Shown: positions 43,780-53,339, numbered from the stretch's first letter. The stretch: DNA of 64,000 bases from Mucilaginibacter gossypii (GCF_900100945.1 NZ_FNCG01000004.1:248001-312000); one strand, 5' to 3'. A program made the numbers and translations. The notes: a model not told the origin generated them from the letters alone.

Positions 43780-45045
43780 TCAAACATTCGATTTCCGGTT
43801 TGAATCGAGTTTGATAAGCGTGAACAGGAGCATGGTAAAGCTTAACAGCGACGAGCCTCCATAGCTGATGAACGGTAAAGGGATACCAATAACGGGCACT
43901 ACGCCAATGGTCATACCGATATTGATCACTACGTGAAAAAACAGCACGGAAGCTACACCGTAACCGTAAATACGCGTAAAAGGCGATCGCTGCCGTTCGG
44001 CAATGAGAATTACCCGTAATATCAGGAACATGAAAAGGCTTATTACCGTTAATGAACCTGCAAAGCCCCATTCTTCGCCGACTGTGCAGAAAATAAAGTC
44101 GGTACTTTGCTCGGGTACAAACGAGTATTGGGTTTGTGTACCATGTAAATAGCCTTTACCCCACATTTTTCCGGAGCCTATAGCTATTTTCGACTGGTTT
44201 ACATTATAGCCTTTTCCCTTTAAATCGGTGGTGATACCCAGTAGTATGTTAATACGCTCTGTTTGATGTTTCTTTAAAACGTGGGTATAAATAAACTTTA
44301 CACTGAATATAAACGCTATCGAGATTGCAAGGCCGATGATCACGGTTTTGATGAGCTGCCTGTTACGCTTAAATAAAAAGATAATGAAAGCGGTTATTAC
44401 AGCCAGGATCAGGATAATATACAGCGGATTGTATAATAGCGATGTAACGAAAAGGGTGATGAACAACCCCGCTATCACCAGGAAATAAGGAGAAAGCCCT
44501 TCGCGGTATAAAACAAATATCAAAGAGCAAAATACCAGTGTGGAACCGGTATCGGGCTGCAGCATGATCAGCAACATTGGGAACCCGATAATCACGGCGG
44601 CCGTTAAAAATGATTTGGGTTCGGTAACCCGGATGTTGGTGCCGCTTAAATATCGCGCAAGCAATAAACAGGTTGCAAACTTGGCAAACTCCGAAGGCTG
44701 CAGCCGGAAACCGCCGCCCATGTTGATCCAGGCCTGGTTACCGCCTACGTTTCGGCCTATTACCAACACCAGTATCAGCAGCAAAACTATTACCACATAA
44801 AATGCGGGGGCCAGGGCAGCAATGAACCGGCTTTCGAGTAGCAGGATAACAATACCAATCACTACAGATACGCAAATAAAGATGAACTGCTTACCGTAGT
44901 TTGTTGAGGCATCAACTATGCTGGGGTGATTGACGTCAAAAACTGCAGCATGAATATTGAACCAACCAATGGTGCAAAGTACCAGGTACAAAAAAACTGT
45001 AAGCCAATCTACATTGAAGAAGAAACTCCGCTGCTGAGTGCTCAT
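43780..45045 (-). CDS. rodA: rod-shape-determining peptidoglycan polymerase
   Basis: RodA is a SEDS-family glycosyltransferase that polymerises lipid II in side-wall synthesis. The 421-aa protein has about ten membrane helices and the SEDS motifs GGGFRLQPSEFAKFATCLLL, LQPDTGSTLVFCSL (catalytic Asp region) and VVPVIGIPLPFISYGGSSLL. It overlaps the PBP2 gene by 4 bp (ATGA), a sign of coupled translation. Confidence 0.95.
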   Translation of the reverse strand: MSTQQRSFFFNVDWLTVFLYLVLCTIGWFNIHAAVFDVNHPSIVDASTNYGKQFIFICVSVVIGIVILLLESRFIAALAPAFYVVIVLLLILVLVIGRNVGGNQAWINMGGGFRLQPSEFAKFATCLLLARYLSGTNIRVTEPKSFLTAAVIIGFPMLLIMLQPDTGSTLVFCSLIFVLYREGLSPYFLVIAGLFITLFVTSLLYNPLYIILILAVITAFIIFLFKRNRQLIKTVIIGLAISIAFIFSVKFIYTHVLKKHQTERINILLGITTDLKGKGYNVNQSKIAIGSGKMWGKGYLHGTQTQYSFVPEQSTDFIFCTVGEEWGFAGSLTVISLFMFLILRVILIAERQRSPFTRIYGYGVASVLFFHVVINIGMTIGVVPVIGIPLPFISYGGSSLLSFTMLLFTLIKLDSNRKSNV

Positions 45046-47075
45046 GATCTTGCCCTCCCGCCCGTTAATGATTTAATCCAGTTCGCCGGTTTATTGCTAT
45101 AAGCTGATTCGCGCCTTTCTTTTTTTATCGAATCGGCCTTGAATTTTTTAATTGAATCGGCTTTGAACTTTTTGATGGAATCAACCTTTGCCGCCCTGAT
45201 ACTGTCACGCCTGCGTTCTTTTTGTAGGTCTTGAGCATAAAGGCTAAGATCGGGCAGGCGGTTTGCATTTGCATAATAATCAACTGTAATTCCCGATTCG
45301 CGCGGACTGATCTTACCTTTTAGATATTTTTCAACTATGAAGCTTGCAATAGGAGCGGCCCAATGCGCACCCTCGCCCGAGTTTTCAACTACAACAGCAA
45401 TCGCTATCTTAGGATTATCGCGTGGGGCGAAAGCTACAAATACTGAGTTATCCTCGCCATGCGGATTTTGCGCGGTGCCGGTTTTACCGCACATAATAAT
45501 ATCAGGTATTTTTGACCTGCGGGCTGTACCGTTTTCAACCACTGCCTGCATTCCGTTAATAACAGGCTCAAAATATCCGGAATCTATCCCAACATAGTTT
45601 TTTTCAACGTATTCTTTTTTAATTACGTTTTTAGTACCGATTGCCTTGATAAGGTGGGGCTTATAGTAAAACCCGCGATTGGCAATAGTACACTCCAGGT
45701 TAGCCATTTGCAAAGGGGTTGCTAATAACTCGCCCTGGCCTATGGCCAGCGGAACGATGGTGCTTGAACGCCAGCCGCCTTTATGATAAACATTGTCATA
45801 ATGTAAAGGCGTGGGCACGTTACCACGGCTTTCGGCAGGCATATCCAGGTCCAGCCTTGCACCAAGGCCAAATTTCATTACATTATTTCGCCATGCGGTG
45901 AAATTGGCTTCTGTATTTTTTACCCCGTACCGGTCAACAATACGTTGAAAAACCATTGAGAAGTAGCCGTTACATGACTCGGCCACGGCTCGGGCCATAT
46001 TTACCGTGCCGTGTGCTTCGCCATGGTTACAGTGTACAATGCGGTTGCCTGCCCGGTAATTACCGGTACAATAAAAAGTTTCGCTGGGGTTAATGATGCC
46101 CTCCTGCAGCGCGATAAGGGCACTTAATGGTTTAAATGATGAGCCGGGAGGATATTGCGCCTGGATAGGCCTTATGAAAAATGGCTTATACGGGTTATTG
46201 TACATTTTGGCAAGGTTATTACCGCGCTGACGGCCTACCATGAGGTTAGGGTCATAGGTAGGGCTGCTCACATAACATAAGATCTCGCCCGATGATGGCT
46301 CTATGGCTACAATACTGCCCAGCTTGTTTTGCATCAGTTTTTCACCGAGCCTTTGCAGGTCAACGTCTAACGACGAGGTCAGACGTTCGCCCGAACGGGG
46401 CACGGTATCAAGCGCGCCGTTGGCAAATGAACCTTTGGGCACACCATGCGAGTCTACCATTTGTACCTGTACACCGCGTTGACCGCGCAATACATTTTCG
46501 TAGGCCTTCTCGACGCCGGTAACGCCGATATAATCGCCAAGGCGGTAATAACCGTTTGAGCGTTTGATGTCCCTGTCGGTAACCTCGCCAATAAAACCTA
46601 AAAACTGTGCCGCTACCGAGTCGGGGTAGGTGCGTATGGTGCGTGGCACTATAGCGAAGCCCGGAAACTCAAACAACTTTTCCTGCAATGAAGCATACAA
46701 CTGAACAGAAAGTTGTTTTTCAAATACGGATGCTGTATTAGGCGATTGCTTTTTAGCCTTGGTAAAGCGTTTGTCGAAACCCTCTTTGTCGATACCTATC
46801 ATTTTGCAAAATAACATGGTATCAAAAGGTTTTACTTCCTTGGGGTTAACGGTAACATCATAAATGGGTTCGTTTTGTACAAGGATTTTGCCGTTACGAT
46901 CGAGTATAGGCCCGCGGGCAGGGTAAAGTATGGTTGTGCGTCTTACGTTACTGTTGGCATAGATCTCGTACTTGTCATCAACTATCTGGATATAGTAAAG
47001 CCTTCCCAGCAGGGCTAATATGATAGCTATAAAAATACCGGTAACAACGTAGCGGCGCTCAAAAAACTTATTCAT
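45042..47075 (-). CDS. mrdA: penicillin-binding protein 2
   Basis: The 677-aa transpeptidase of the elongasome: N-terminal membrane helix (YVVTGIFIAIILALLGRLYY), dimerisation/pedestal domain, and transpeptidase with SxxK in PGSSFKPL, SxN in AESCNGYF and KTG in MCGKTGTAQNP. It ends in a charged tail in which the unit K-x-DSIKKF occurs three times, encoded by near-identical 24-bp units at about 45125-45197. It overlaps rodA and mreD by 4 bp each. Confidence 0.95.
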   Translation of the reverse strand: MNKFFERRYVVTGIFIAIILALLGRLYYIQIVDDKYEIYANSNVRRTTILYPARGPILDRNGKILVQNEPIYDVTVNPKEVKPFDTMLFCKMIGIDKEGFDKRFTKAKKQSPNTASVFEKQLSVQLYASLQEKLFEFPGFAIVPRTIRTYPDSVAAQFLGFIGEVTDRDIKRSNGYYRLGDYIGVTGVEKAYENVLRGQRGVQVQMVDSHGVPKGSFANGALDTVPRSGERLTSSLDVDLQRLGEKLMQNKLGSIVAIEPSSGEILCYVSSPTYDPNLMVGRQRGNNLAKMYNNPYKPFFIRPIQAQYPPGSSFKPLSALIALQEGIINPSETFYCTGNYRAGNRIVHCNHGEAHGTVNMARAVAESCNGYFSMVFQRIVDRYGVKNTEANFTAWRNNVMKFGLGARLDLDMPAESRGNVPTPLHYDNVYHKGGWRSSTIVPLAIGQGELLATPLQMANLECTIANRGFYYKPHLIKAIGTKNVIKKEYVEKNYVGIDSGYFEPVINGMQAVVENGTARRSKIPDIIMCGKTGTAQNPHGEDNSVFVAFAPRDNPKIAIAVVVENSGEGAHWAAPIASFIVEKYLKGKISPRESGITVDYYANANRLPDLSLYAQDLQKERRRDSIRAAKVDSIKKFKADSIKKFKADSIKKERRESAYSNKPANWIKSLTGGRARS

Positions 47076-47590
47076 TTACGTTCTTTCCTTCTGAAAAATA
47101 GCAGGCCCGAAATTAGTATTAAAAATACGGTAAACAATGAACTCAAAACAACACGGCTTAGTGTGTATTGTATTTCAGAAAAACTAAAAACCTCTAAATT
47201 AAGCAGGAAAAAGTGGTGGAATAAAGTAAGTATCAATACATAAGTAAAAAACCACCTGAAACCCATGATACTCAAAGTAGGTTCGGGCTCGTTATCAAAG
47301 CCATCCTTTTGTACCGTGATGCTGATGAAAAGTACGCGTACCAATGCCAGCACAACGCAGGCCGCAGCATGAAGCCCCGGGGTATCATAAAATGCATCAA
47401 TAGTGAGGCCTGTCAGGAACGAGAGTACAAACAGCAGCAGATTAGGTACTTCAAAGGGAAGCAACAAAATGAAAAGGATATAGAAATAAGGGGTGGCAAG
47501 ATTATAAAACGTGATGTTTTTTAACAGGAAAACCTGCATAAAAACCAAAACTATAAACCTAACAAGGTTAACAAGGATAGTCCTACTCAT
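47072..47590 (-). CDS. mreD: rod-shape-determining protein MreD
   Basis: A 172-aa inner-membrane protein with five or six helices (TILVNLVRFIVLVFMQVFLL at the start) that matches MreD in size and position. It joins MreC and RodA/PBP2 in the elongasome. The ATG at 47590 overlaps the mreC stop (ATGAGTAG), a better choice than the upstream extension to 47632. Confidence 0.88.
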   Translation of the reverse strand: MSRTILVNLVRFIVLVFMQVFLLKNITFYNLATPYFYILFILLLPFEVPNLLLFVLSFLTGLTIDAFYDTPGLHAAACVVLALVRVLFISITVQKDGFDNEPEPTLSIMGFRWFFTYVLILTLFHHFFLLNLEVFSFSEIQYTLSRVVLSSLFTVFLILISGLLFFRRKERK

Positions 47591-48416
47591 TTTTGTTTTG
47601 TACGGCCTCCAGTACCGTTTGTTCACCGGCAAATTTGTTATTTACCACGTAAACGTATTGAAGCTTTGTAAAATCAACAGCTAAGGCTACCTCAACGTTG
47701 ATGAGTAAACCGCCGCCTTTGGCATGCAGGTTGGTAACTTTGCCAAACGGTATACCGGTTGGGAAAAGCGAGTAGCCCGAGGTAACCACCGTATCGCCAA
47801 TTTTGGGCTGAGCATTATTCTGGATATCTATCAATACCCCCCTGTGCGGATCAAGATCGTTACCCCATACAAACGAGCCTATATCTTTAGTACCTGCAAG
47901 CATGGCGCTAAACCGCGTGTTTTTATGCAAAACCGATTGGATAATAGCTAAATGCTCGGTTACGGCAATAACCTGCCCCACAACGCCTGTACCTGTTATT
48001 ACACCCATATCTTTTTGGATCCCATCCCTGCTGCCCCGGTTAATAGTAATGTAGTTGCTGCGTTTATTGAATGAATTATTGATTACCTTGGCTACAATAT
48101 AAGTATATTGTTGTTTGTAAACGGTATCATTAACCTTGTGTTTTTCAACAGTATCAACATACATAGAAGCTTTGAGCTGGCCGCGAAGTTTGGCATTTTC
48201 GCGGGCAAGGCTATCGTTGGTTTCTTTTAATGACAGGTATTCTTTAAAAGCATCAACCTGGCTGTACAAGGTACCGGTTACTTTATTGGTTGAGTTAATA
48301 AAAGACGCTTTTTGAAACGAGTTGTATTTGATATATATAAGCAGCGAATTAATCTCAAAAATCAGGAATAAAAAAAACGCGTTATACTTAGTAATAAATA
48401 TCCAAAGGTTACGCAT
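47583..48416 (-). CDS. mreC: rod-shape-determining protein MreC
   Basis: The 277-aa bitopic protein has one helix (ITKYNAFFLFLIFEINSLLI), a coiled coil (about 60-85) and the beta-barrel domain (YITINRGSRDGIQKDMGVIT, then IGDTVVTSGYSLFPTGIPFG). It is the periplasmic scaffold that activates PBP2. Its gene is separated from mreB by a repeat-filled 126-bp gap. Confidence 0.93.
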   Translation of the reverse strand: MRNLWIFITKYNAFFLFLIFEINSLLIYIKYNSFQKASFINSTNKVTGTLYSQVDAFKEYLSLKETNDSLARENAKLRGQLKASMYVDTVEKHKVNDTVYKQQYTYIVAKVINNSFNKRSNYITINRGSRDGIQKDMGVITGTGVVGQVIAVTEHLAIIQSVLHKNTRFSAMLAGTKDIGSFVWGNDLDPHRGVLIDIQNNAQPKIGDTVVTSGYSLFPTGIPFGKVTNLHAKGGGLLINVEVALAVDFTKLQYVYVVNNKFAGEQTVLEAVQNKNE

Positions 48417-48420
48417 TGTT

Positions 48421-48540
48421 GGAGATTAGTTAATTGGAGATCAGAGATTAGTTGTCTATAGCAAAATTAGAAATTAGGAATCGGAGATAAGTATTTTAAT
48501 AATAACTAATCTCCAATCCCTAACCTCTAATTACTAACTC
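48421..48540. repeat. inverted repeat between mreB and mreC
   Basis: GGAGATTAGTTAATTGGAG and AGATCAGAGATTAGTTG on the left face ACTAATCTCCAATCC and CTAATTACTAACTCAG on the right. Words recur at 51405-51440. Transcribed within the rod-shape operon, it could fold into a long hairpin. Confidence 0.7.
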
Positions 48541-48542
48541 AG

Positions 48543-49565
48543 TTACTGCATTAAAAATTTAAAATTGCCAATGTTTTTAAGGGCGGTGCCGGTTCCGCGT
48601 ACTACGGCGCGAAGAGGGTCTTCGGCAACGTGAACGGGTAGTTTGGTTTTGGCAGCCACACGCTTATCCAAACCGCGCAATAAAGCACCCCCACCAGTTA
48701 AGTAGATGCCGGTTTGATAAATATCGGCCGAAAGCTCGGGAGGGGTAATTTCCAACGCTTTCAATATCGCTTCTTCAATTTTTGAAATTGATTTATCAAG
48801 GCAATGTGCAATTTCGGTGTATGATACCATGATTTGTTTTGGTACACCGGTCATAAGGTCACGGCCTTGTACTGCAAAGTCGCCCGGCGGCTCGCTTAGT
48901 TCAGGAAGCGCGGCGCCAACCTCAATTTTAATTTTTTCGGCAGTACGGTCGCCAATCATGATGTTATGCTGGCGACGGATATATTGCACAATGTCCGAAT
49001 CAAAGTTGTCTCCTGCAACACGGATTGACTGGTCGCAAACAATACCTGATAAAGCGATAACGGCAATTTCGGTTGTACCACCACCAATATCAATGATCAT
49101 GTTGCCCATCGGCTCCTCAACGTCTATACCAATACCTACAGCTGCAGCCATTGGTTCGTGGATGAGGTAAACCTCTTTTGCGCCGGCAATCTCGGCCGAG
49201 TCGCGCACGGCACGTTTCTCTACCTCGGTAATACCCGATGGGATACAGATCACCATACGCAGTGATGGAAAGAACCATCCCTTACCCTGGTTAATCATTT
49301 TGATCATCCCGCGGATCATGTGCTCGGCGGCGTTAAAGTCGGCAATTACACCGTCTTTAAGCGGGCGCACGGTACGGATATTATCGTGCGTTTTACCTTC
49401 CATTTGCATGGCCTGCCTGCCAATGGCAATCACTTTATTGGTTGTTCTGTCGAACGCCACGATCGAGGGTTCGTCAACAACAACTTTGTCGTTATGTATA
49501 ATGAGGGTATTTGCTGTACCTAAATCGATAGCAATTTCTTGTGTAAAAAAGTTAAATAAACCCAT
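48543..49565 (-). CDS. mreB: actin-like rod-shape protein MreB
   Basis: The 340-aa bacterial actin has phosphate loops IDLGTANTLI and DIGGGTTEIAVIALSG, the segment FPSLRMVICIPSGITEVEKR, and the adenosine motif LTGGGALLRGLD. MreB filaments direct lateral wall synthesis, and the whole elongasome set follows downstream (mreC, mreD, mrdA, rodA). Standard length. Confidence 0.97.
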   Translation of the reverse strand: MGLFNFFTQEIAIDLGTANTLIIHNDKVVVDEPSIVAFDRTTNKVIAIGRQAMQMEGKTHDNIRTVRPLKDGVIADFNAAEHMIRGMIKMINQGKGWFFPSLRMVICIPSGITEVEKRAVRDSAEIAGAKEVYLIHEPMAAAVGIGIDVEEPMGNMIIDIGGGTTEIAVIALSGIVCDQSIRVAGDNFDSDIVQYIRRQHNIMIGDRTAEKIKIEVGAALPELSEPPGDFAVQGRDLMTGVPKQIMVSYTEIAHCLDKSISKIEEAILKALEITPPELSADIYQTGIYLTGGGALLRGLDKRVAAKTKLPVHVAEDPLRAVVRGTGTALKNIGNFKFLMQ

Positions 49566-49675
49566 CTGGTATTTCTTTCAGTATGTTATGCAAAGTTTAT
49601 AAAAATACGCTTAAATAGTTTAGCATTTTGCAAACTTAAGCGTTAAAAAATCACATTTATTGTGTTGGGGTTGGG

Positions 49676-49832
49676 TTGATAGAGCTTATTTATTAGATGG
49701 TTGACCGGATTTACAGGTAAATTAAGTTAAAACAGGTTAAAAACATTTTTCCTTTTCACCAAATCAATCTCTACTCTTCAATCAAACGTTTTTAACCTAA
49801 TAAACTACTCACCAAATCAACCCGGTCAACCT
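49676..49832. repeat. large imperfect inverted repeat between purH and mreB
   Basis: GGTTGACCGG (49690 region) faces CCGGTCAACC (49822 region), and AGGTTAAAAAC faces GTTTTTAACCT. The loop carries TTTTCACCAAATCAATC. It follows purH on the minus strand and may serve as its transcription stop. Confidence 0.7.
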
Positions 49833-49838
49833 TAAATG

Positions 49839-51365
49839 TTAGTGTTTAAAGTGACGTACGCCGGTAGTAACCATAGCCAGGCCTTTTTCATTGCACATGG
49901 CAACCGAAAGCTTGTCATTAATCGATCCGCCCGGTTGTAATATGGCGGTGATCCCGGCTTCGGCAGCCAGTTCGGCACAATCAGGGAAGGGGAAGAAAGC
50001 GTCGGACGCCATTACCGCACCGTTCAGATCGAAACCAAAGCTTTGAGCTTTAATAATGGCTTGCTTAAGTGCATCAACCCTTGATGTTTGACCAACGCCA
50101 CTCGCCATTAGCTGGTTATTTTTAGCAAACACAATGGTGTTTGATTTGGTATGCTTCACAATTTTATTAGCGAAGAACAGGTCTTTCAATTCGGCCTCGG
50201 TAGGTGCTTTTTCGGTAACGGTTGTCATTTGGGCCGGGCCTTCAATTACCGCGTCCTTATCCTGCTCAATTACGCCATTCAATAAAGTTTTGAAATGCTT
50301 AACAGGCAGTTCAACCGGCTGGCGAACCAACAGGATGCGGTTCTTTTTGCCTGATAGAATCTTTACGGCTTCATCAGTGAAAGCAGGCGCGATCAATACT
50401 TCATAAAATATCTTGTCGATCTCAGTAGCTGTTTCAGCGTCGATTTCGGCATTGGCAATAATTACACCGCCAAAGGCAGATACCGGGTCGCAAGCCAAAG
50501 CATCGATCCATGCTTCTTTGATAAATGAACGCGAAGCTACACCGCAGGCATTGGTATGCTTAAGGATAGCGATAGTAGGCTCGGTAAACTCATCAATAAT
50601 AGCAACGGCAGCATCAACATCAACCAGGTTGTTGTATGAAAGCTCTTTGCCGTTCAGTTTGTTGAACATGGCATCAAGGTTACCATAAAAAGTTCCTTTT
50701 TGGTGAGGGTTTTCGCCGTAACGTAAAACCTGGCTGGTTTGGATGCTTTGTTTAAATACCGGGAGTGGTTCTGCCTCGTTAAAGTAGTTGAAAATATGTG
50801 TATCGTAGTTTGACGATATGTTGAATGCTTTTTGAGCGAATGAACGGCGCTGATCAATTGTGGTAGCACCATCCTGCGTTTTCAGGATATTTTCCAGGCC
50901 GGCGTAGTCATCTTTTGAAGCTACGATCACTACATCTTTAAAGTTTTTTGCAGCTGCGCGGATCAAAGAGATCCCACCGATATCGATCTTTTCGATCACA
51001 TCTTCGGCACCAGCGCCTGATTGTACAGTTTCTTCAAAGGGGTACAGGTCAACAATTACCAAATCAATTTCAGGAATTTCATATTGCTCTAATTGCTGTT
51101 TATCTCCATCAAAACTCCTGCGGGCCAAAATACCACCGAAAACCTTAGGGTGCAGGGTTTTAACACGGCCACCAAGGATTGAAGGGTAAGAGGTAAGGTC
51201 CTCAACCGGGATCACATTTACCCCTAAATTGCGGATAAAAGTTTCGGTACCTCCGGTTGAATAGATATTTACACCAAGGCGGTTTAACTCATGAATGATG
51301 GGCTCTAAGTTATCTTTGTAATAAACAGAAATTAAAGCATTTTTTATTTGAACTGACTGGCTCAT
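49839..51365 (-). CDS. purH: bifunctional AICAR transformylase / IMP cyclohydrolase
   Basis: PurH performs the last two steps of IMP synthesis. The 508-aa protein has an N-terminal MGS-like cyclohydrolase domain (LGVNIYSTGGTETFIRNLGV; IDIGGISLIRAAAKNF) and a C-terminal transformylase domain with LKHTNACGVA (catalytic Lys-His) and DAFFPFPDCAELAAEAGI. ATG 51365 is chosen over GTG 51371. purN lies about 0.8 kb upstream, but a toxin-antitoxin unit intervenes. Confidence 0.97.
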   Translation of the reverse strand: MSQSVQIKNALISVYYKDNLEPIIHELNRLGVNIYSTGGTETFIRNLGVNVIPVEDLTSYPSILGGRVKTLHPKVFGGILARRSFDGDKQQLEQYEIPEIDLVIVDLYPFEETVQSGAGAEDVIEKIDIGGISLIRAAAKNFKDVVIVASKDDYAGLENILKTQDGATTIDQRRSFAQKAFNISSNYDTHIFNYFNEAEPLPVFKQSIQTSQVLRYGENPHQKGTFYGNLDAMFNKLNGKELSYNNLVDVDAAVAIIDEFTEPTIAILKHTNACGVASRSFIKEAWIDALACDPVSAFGGVIIANAEIDAETATEIDKIFYEVLIAPAFTDEAVKILSGKKNRILLVRQPVELPVKHFKTLLNGVIEQDKDAVIEGPAQMTTVTEKAPTEAELKDLFFANKIVKHTKSNTIVFAKNNQLMASGVGQTSRVDALKQAIIKAQSFGFDLNGAVMASDAFFPFPDCAELAAEAGITAILQPGGSINDKLSVAMCNEKGLAMVTTGVRHFKH

Positions 51366-51387
51366 GTACACACTGTTTTTTGAGCCG

Positions 51388-51395
51388 CAAAGGTA
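51388..51395 (-). promoter_or_regulatory. -7 promoter box of purH
   Basis: Minus strand TACCTTTG, exact TAnnTTTG, 22 bp before the ATG. Just upstream, 51405-51440 holds GGAGGTTGGTTAATTAGAG words of the mreB-mreC repeat family. Confidence 0.5.
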
Positions 51396-51560
51396 GTGAT
51401 ATTTAGTTAATTGGAGGTTGGTTAATTAGAGATTAGTTATTAGCATAGGATCGGTATTTATCCACATCAAAATTTTATAGCAAGCGATATTTAATGTGTA
51501 TTACCGTGCGTTCGATAGGCTAATTGTTGAGGTATTCATAAATAATTGGTAACTTAGTAT

Positions 51561-51797
51561 ATGACTACGGTGATCATTCAATCAAATTCGGAAAAAAAGA
51601 CCCGCTTGTTGATGCAGTTGGCTGAAGAGCTTGGTCTTTCTGCGCAAACACAAGAAGTTAAGGATTTGGATACAATTGACGTCGCGAGGGGGATTGGAAG
51701 AAAAGCAACAAACGAAGAGCTGATTAATTATTTAAATAAAGATCTTGATGAAGAAGCTATCCCGTTAGATAAAGCTTTTTCTAAATATACCCAATAA
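51561..51797 (+). CDS. antitoxin of a ParE/RelE-type toxin-antitoxin pair
   Basis: A 78-aa protein with an N-terminal strand-helix region (TTVIIQSNSEKKTRLLMQLA) and a charged C-terminal helix (EELINYLNKDLDEEAIPLDK). Position and 14-bp spacing before the toxin gene support the antitoxin role, where it would neutralise the toxin and repress the operon. No close family is recognised by eye. Confidence 0.65.
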   Translation: MTTVIIQSNSEKKTRLLMQLAEELGLSAQTQEVKDLDTIDVARGIGRKATNEELINYLNKDLDEEAIPLDKAFSKYTQ

Positions 51798-51811
51798 GCC
51801 CATCCTGTATT

Positions 51812-52096
51812 TTGAACGTTACTATTAAGCCTAAGGCATTAAAGGTTATTGATGCGATTGTTGATTTTGTAGAATCGAAAAATACGCCGGGAAGCGGTGC
51901 AAGATTTGCTTTGAAATTCAAGACAGCTATCAAAAGATTAGCTGTACCCGGAGTACAGCATTCTATTTGTAACCATCAGGTTTTAGCTGCTTTCAAATAT
52001 TCTTGCAGTCATTTCAATGACTGGGTTATAGCCTTTAAAATTGTTGATGGTGAATTGACTGTTTACGAAATTATACACGGGTCATTGTTGTTTTAA
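51812..52096 (+). CDS. ParE/RelE-superfamily toxin
   Basis: The 94-aa product (TTG start) has the order of a RelE/ParE toxin: strand, helix pair (KALKVIDAIVDFVESKNTPG; ALKFKTAIKRLA), then strands (LAAFKYSCSHFNDWVIAFKI, ELTVYEIIHGSLLF). ParE targets gyrase and RelE cleaves mRNA on ribosomes; the residues here do not decide which. Unlike the locus at 10.9 kb this pair appears intact. Confidence 0.72.
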   Translation: MNVTIKPKALKVIDAIVDFVESKNTPGSGARFALKFKTAIKRLAVPGVQHSICNHQVLAAFKYSCSHFNDWVIAFKIVDGELTVYEIIHGSLLF

Positions 52097-52140
52097 TAAC
52101 CCATAAAAGAACTTAGATACCCCCCTAATCACTAAGCAAC

Positions 52141-52719
52141 TCAACTCTTCATTTTCTTTAAAAGCGCTTCAACAACTTTCGGGAAATGGTTATGCTCGAG
52201 TTGCTGGCCTTTAAATTTTACGATTTCAAGCGTATCGCCAGGTTCAATTTTAAATTTCGACTGGTGGATGATCTCGCCTTCGTCAAAGTTTTCGTTAACG
52301 AAGTGAATGGTGATGCCGCTTTCCTCTTCTCTGTCTTCCAATATTTTGCGGTGTACGTTATCGCCGTACATGCCTTTGCCTCCATATTTGGGTAACAGGG
52401 CAGGATGCAGGTTAATGATCTTATTGGGGAATGCTTTTAATAATGATTGTGGCACAAGCCATAAAAAGCCGGCAAGTACAATCAGATCGACCTGTAAGTT
52501 TTTTAGCAGACGGATAACACCGTCGGTTTCATAAAACTCATGGCGACTAAAAATATGCGAGGGTACTTCAAAGTTATCAGCACGCTGCAAAACGTAAGCT
52601 TGCGGGTTATTGGTAAGTATCAGCACAACTTCGGCATCGGCATTGCGTTTAAAATGCTCCATTAACTTTTGGGCGTTCGAGCCGGAACCTGAAGCGAAAA
52701 TGGCAATTCTTTTTTTCAT
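52141..52719 (-). CDS. purN: phosphoribosylglycinamide formyltransferase
   Basis: PurN transfers a formyl group from 10-formyl-THF to GAR, step three of purine synthesis. The 192-aa protein has IAIFASGSGSNAQKLMEHF, the catalytic region with Asn-x-His in IINLHPALLPKYGGKGMYG, and the Asp in FVNENFDEGEIIHQ. ATG 52719 fits the family; a TTG 18 bp earlier is not needed. Confidence 0.94.
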   Translation of the reverse strand: MKKRIAIFASGSGSNAQKLMEHFKRNADAEVVLILTNNPQAYVLQRADNFEVPSHIFSRHEFYETDGVIRLLKNLQVDLIVLAGFLWLVPQSLLKAFPNKIINLHPALLPKYGGKGMYGDNVHRKILEDREEESGITIHFVNENFDEGEIIHQSKFKIEPGDTLEIVKFKGQQLEHNHFPKVVEALLKKMKS

Positions 52720-52832
52720 CGATAATATCTCTTTCAACGAAGATGAAGCTACAATAGTTTCATCGGGCTGATTGTTTACTTGGCATTGAAACTATTATAA
52801 TAAAACCATTTTTACAATTAAAAATATTGAAA

Positions 52833-53339
52833 CTATTGGGTGGCAGTTACTTTTTGCCTGATAAACCCGTAGCGCATAATGCGTCGTTTTTTTGTTGCCG
52901 AATAGTTTGGTTCAACATCTCCTGTTTCTAATACCAGCGAATAATTACCCAGGGTAACTATTTTAGTGTTTTCAAATGGCTTTGAGGTACCGCCCGATGC
53001 TTTGGTGGTATCTTTACAAACCAAATCTGAAGTTAAAAATAATTTATTTGCAGTAAGCGACCAGCGGCCCTTCGCAGTATCTGATCTGCATTGAAAATTA
53101 GTGTAGCTGCAGGAATTGTCGGCATTGAAGGTAAAAAGCTGGGTATCCTCGCAAGTTTGGTTTAAGGTATCTAAAGACACCTGGGCATCACCAACATAAT
53201 TAGTAACGGTTATAGAGGCCAATTGCCAGTTACCTGCTAATAATCCGGGTATATGGCTTAAGTTATCTTTCTTGCATGAATTAACAATCAGTGCAATGCT
53301 TATTAAAAACAGGAAAAACAACAGCGGAGTTCTTTTCAT
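52833..53339 (-). CDS. lipocalin-like lipoprotein
   Basis: A 168-aa lipoprotein: signal peptide MKRTPLLFFLFLISIALIV and lipobox NSC with the modified Cys at residue 22, then a lipocalin-like barrel (LLAGNWQLASITVTNYVGDA; FTFNADNSCSYTNF; GRWSLTANKLFLTS). The type is abundant in Bacteroidota; ligand unknown. Convergent with nothing; divergent from the dehydrogenase gene. Confidence 0.8.
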   Translation of the reverse strand: MKRTPLLFFLFLISIALIVNSCKKDNLSHIPGLLAGNWQLASITVTNYVGDAQVSLDTLNQTCEDTQLFTFNADNSCSYTNFQCRSDTAKGRWSLTANKLFLTSDLVCKDTTKASGGTSKPFENTKIVTLGNYSLVLETGDVEPNYSATKKRRIMRYGFIRQKVTATQ

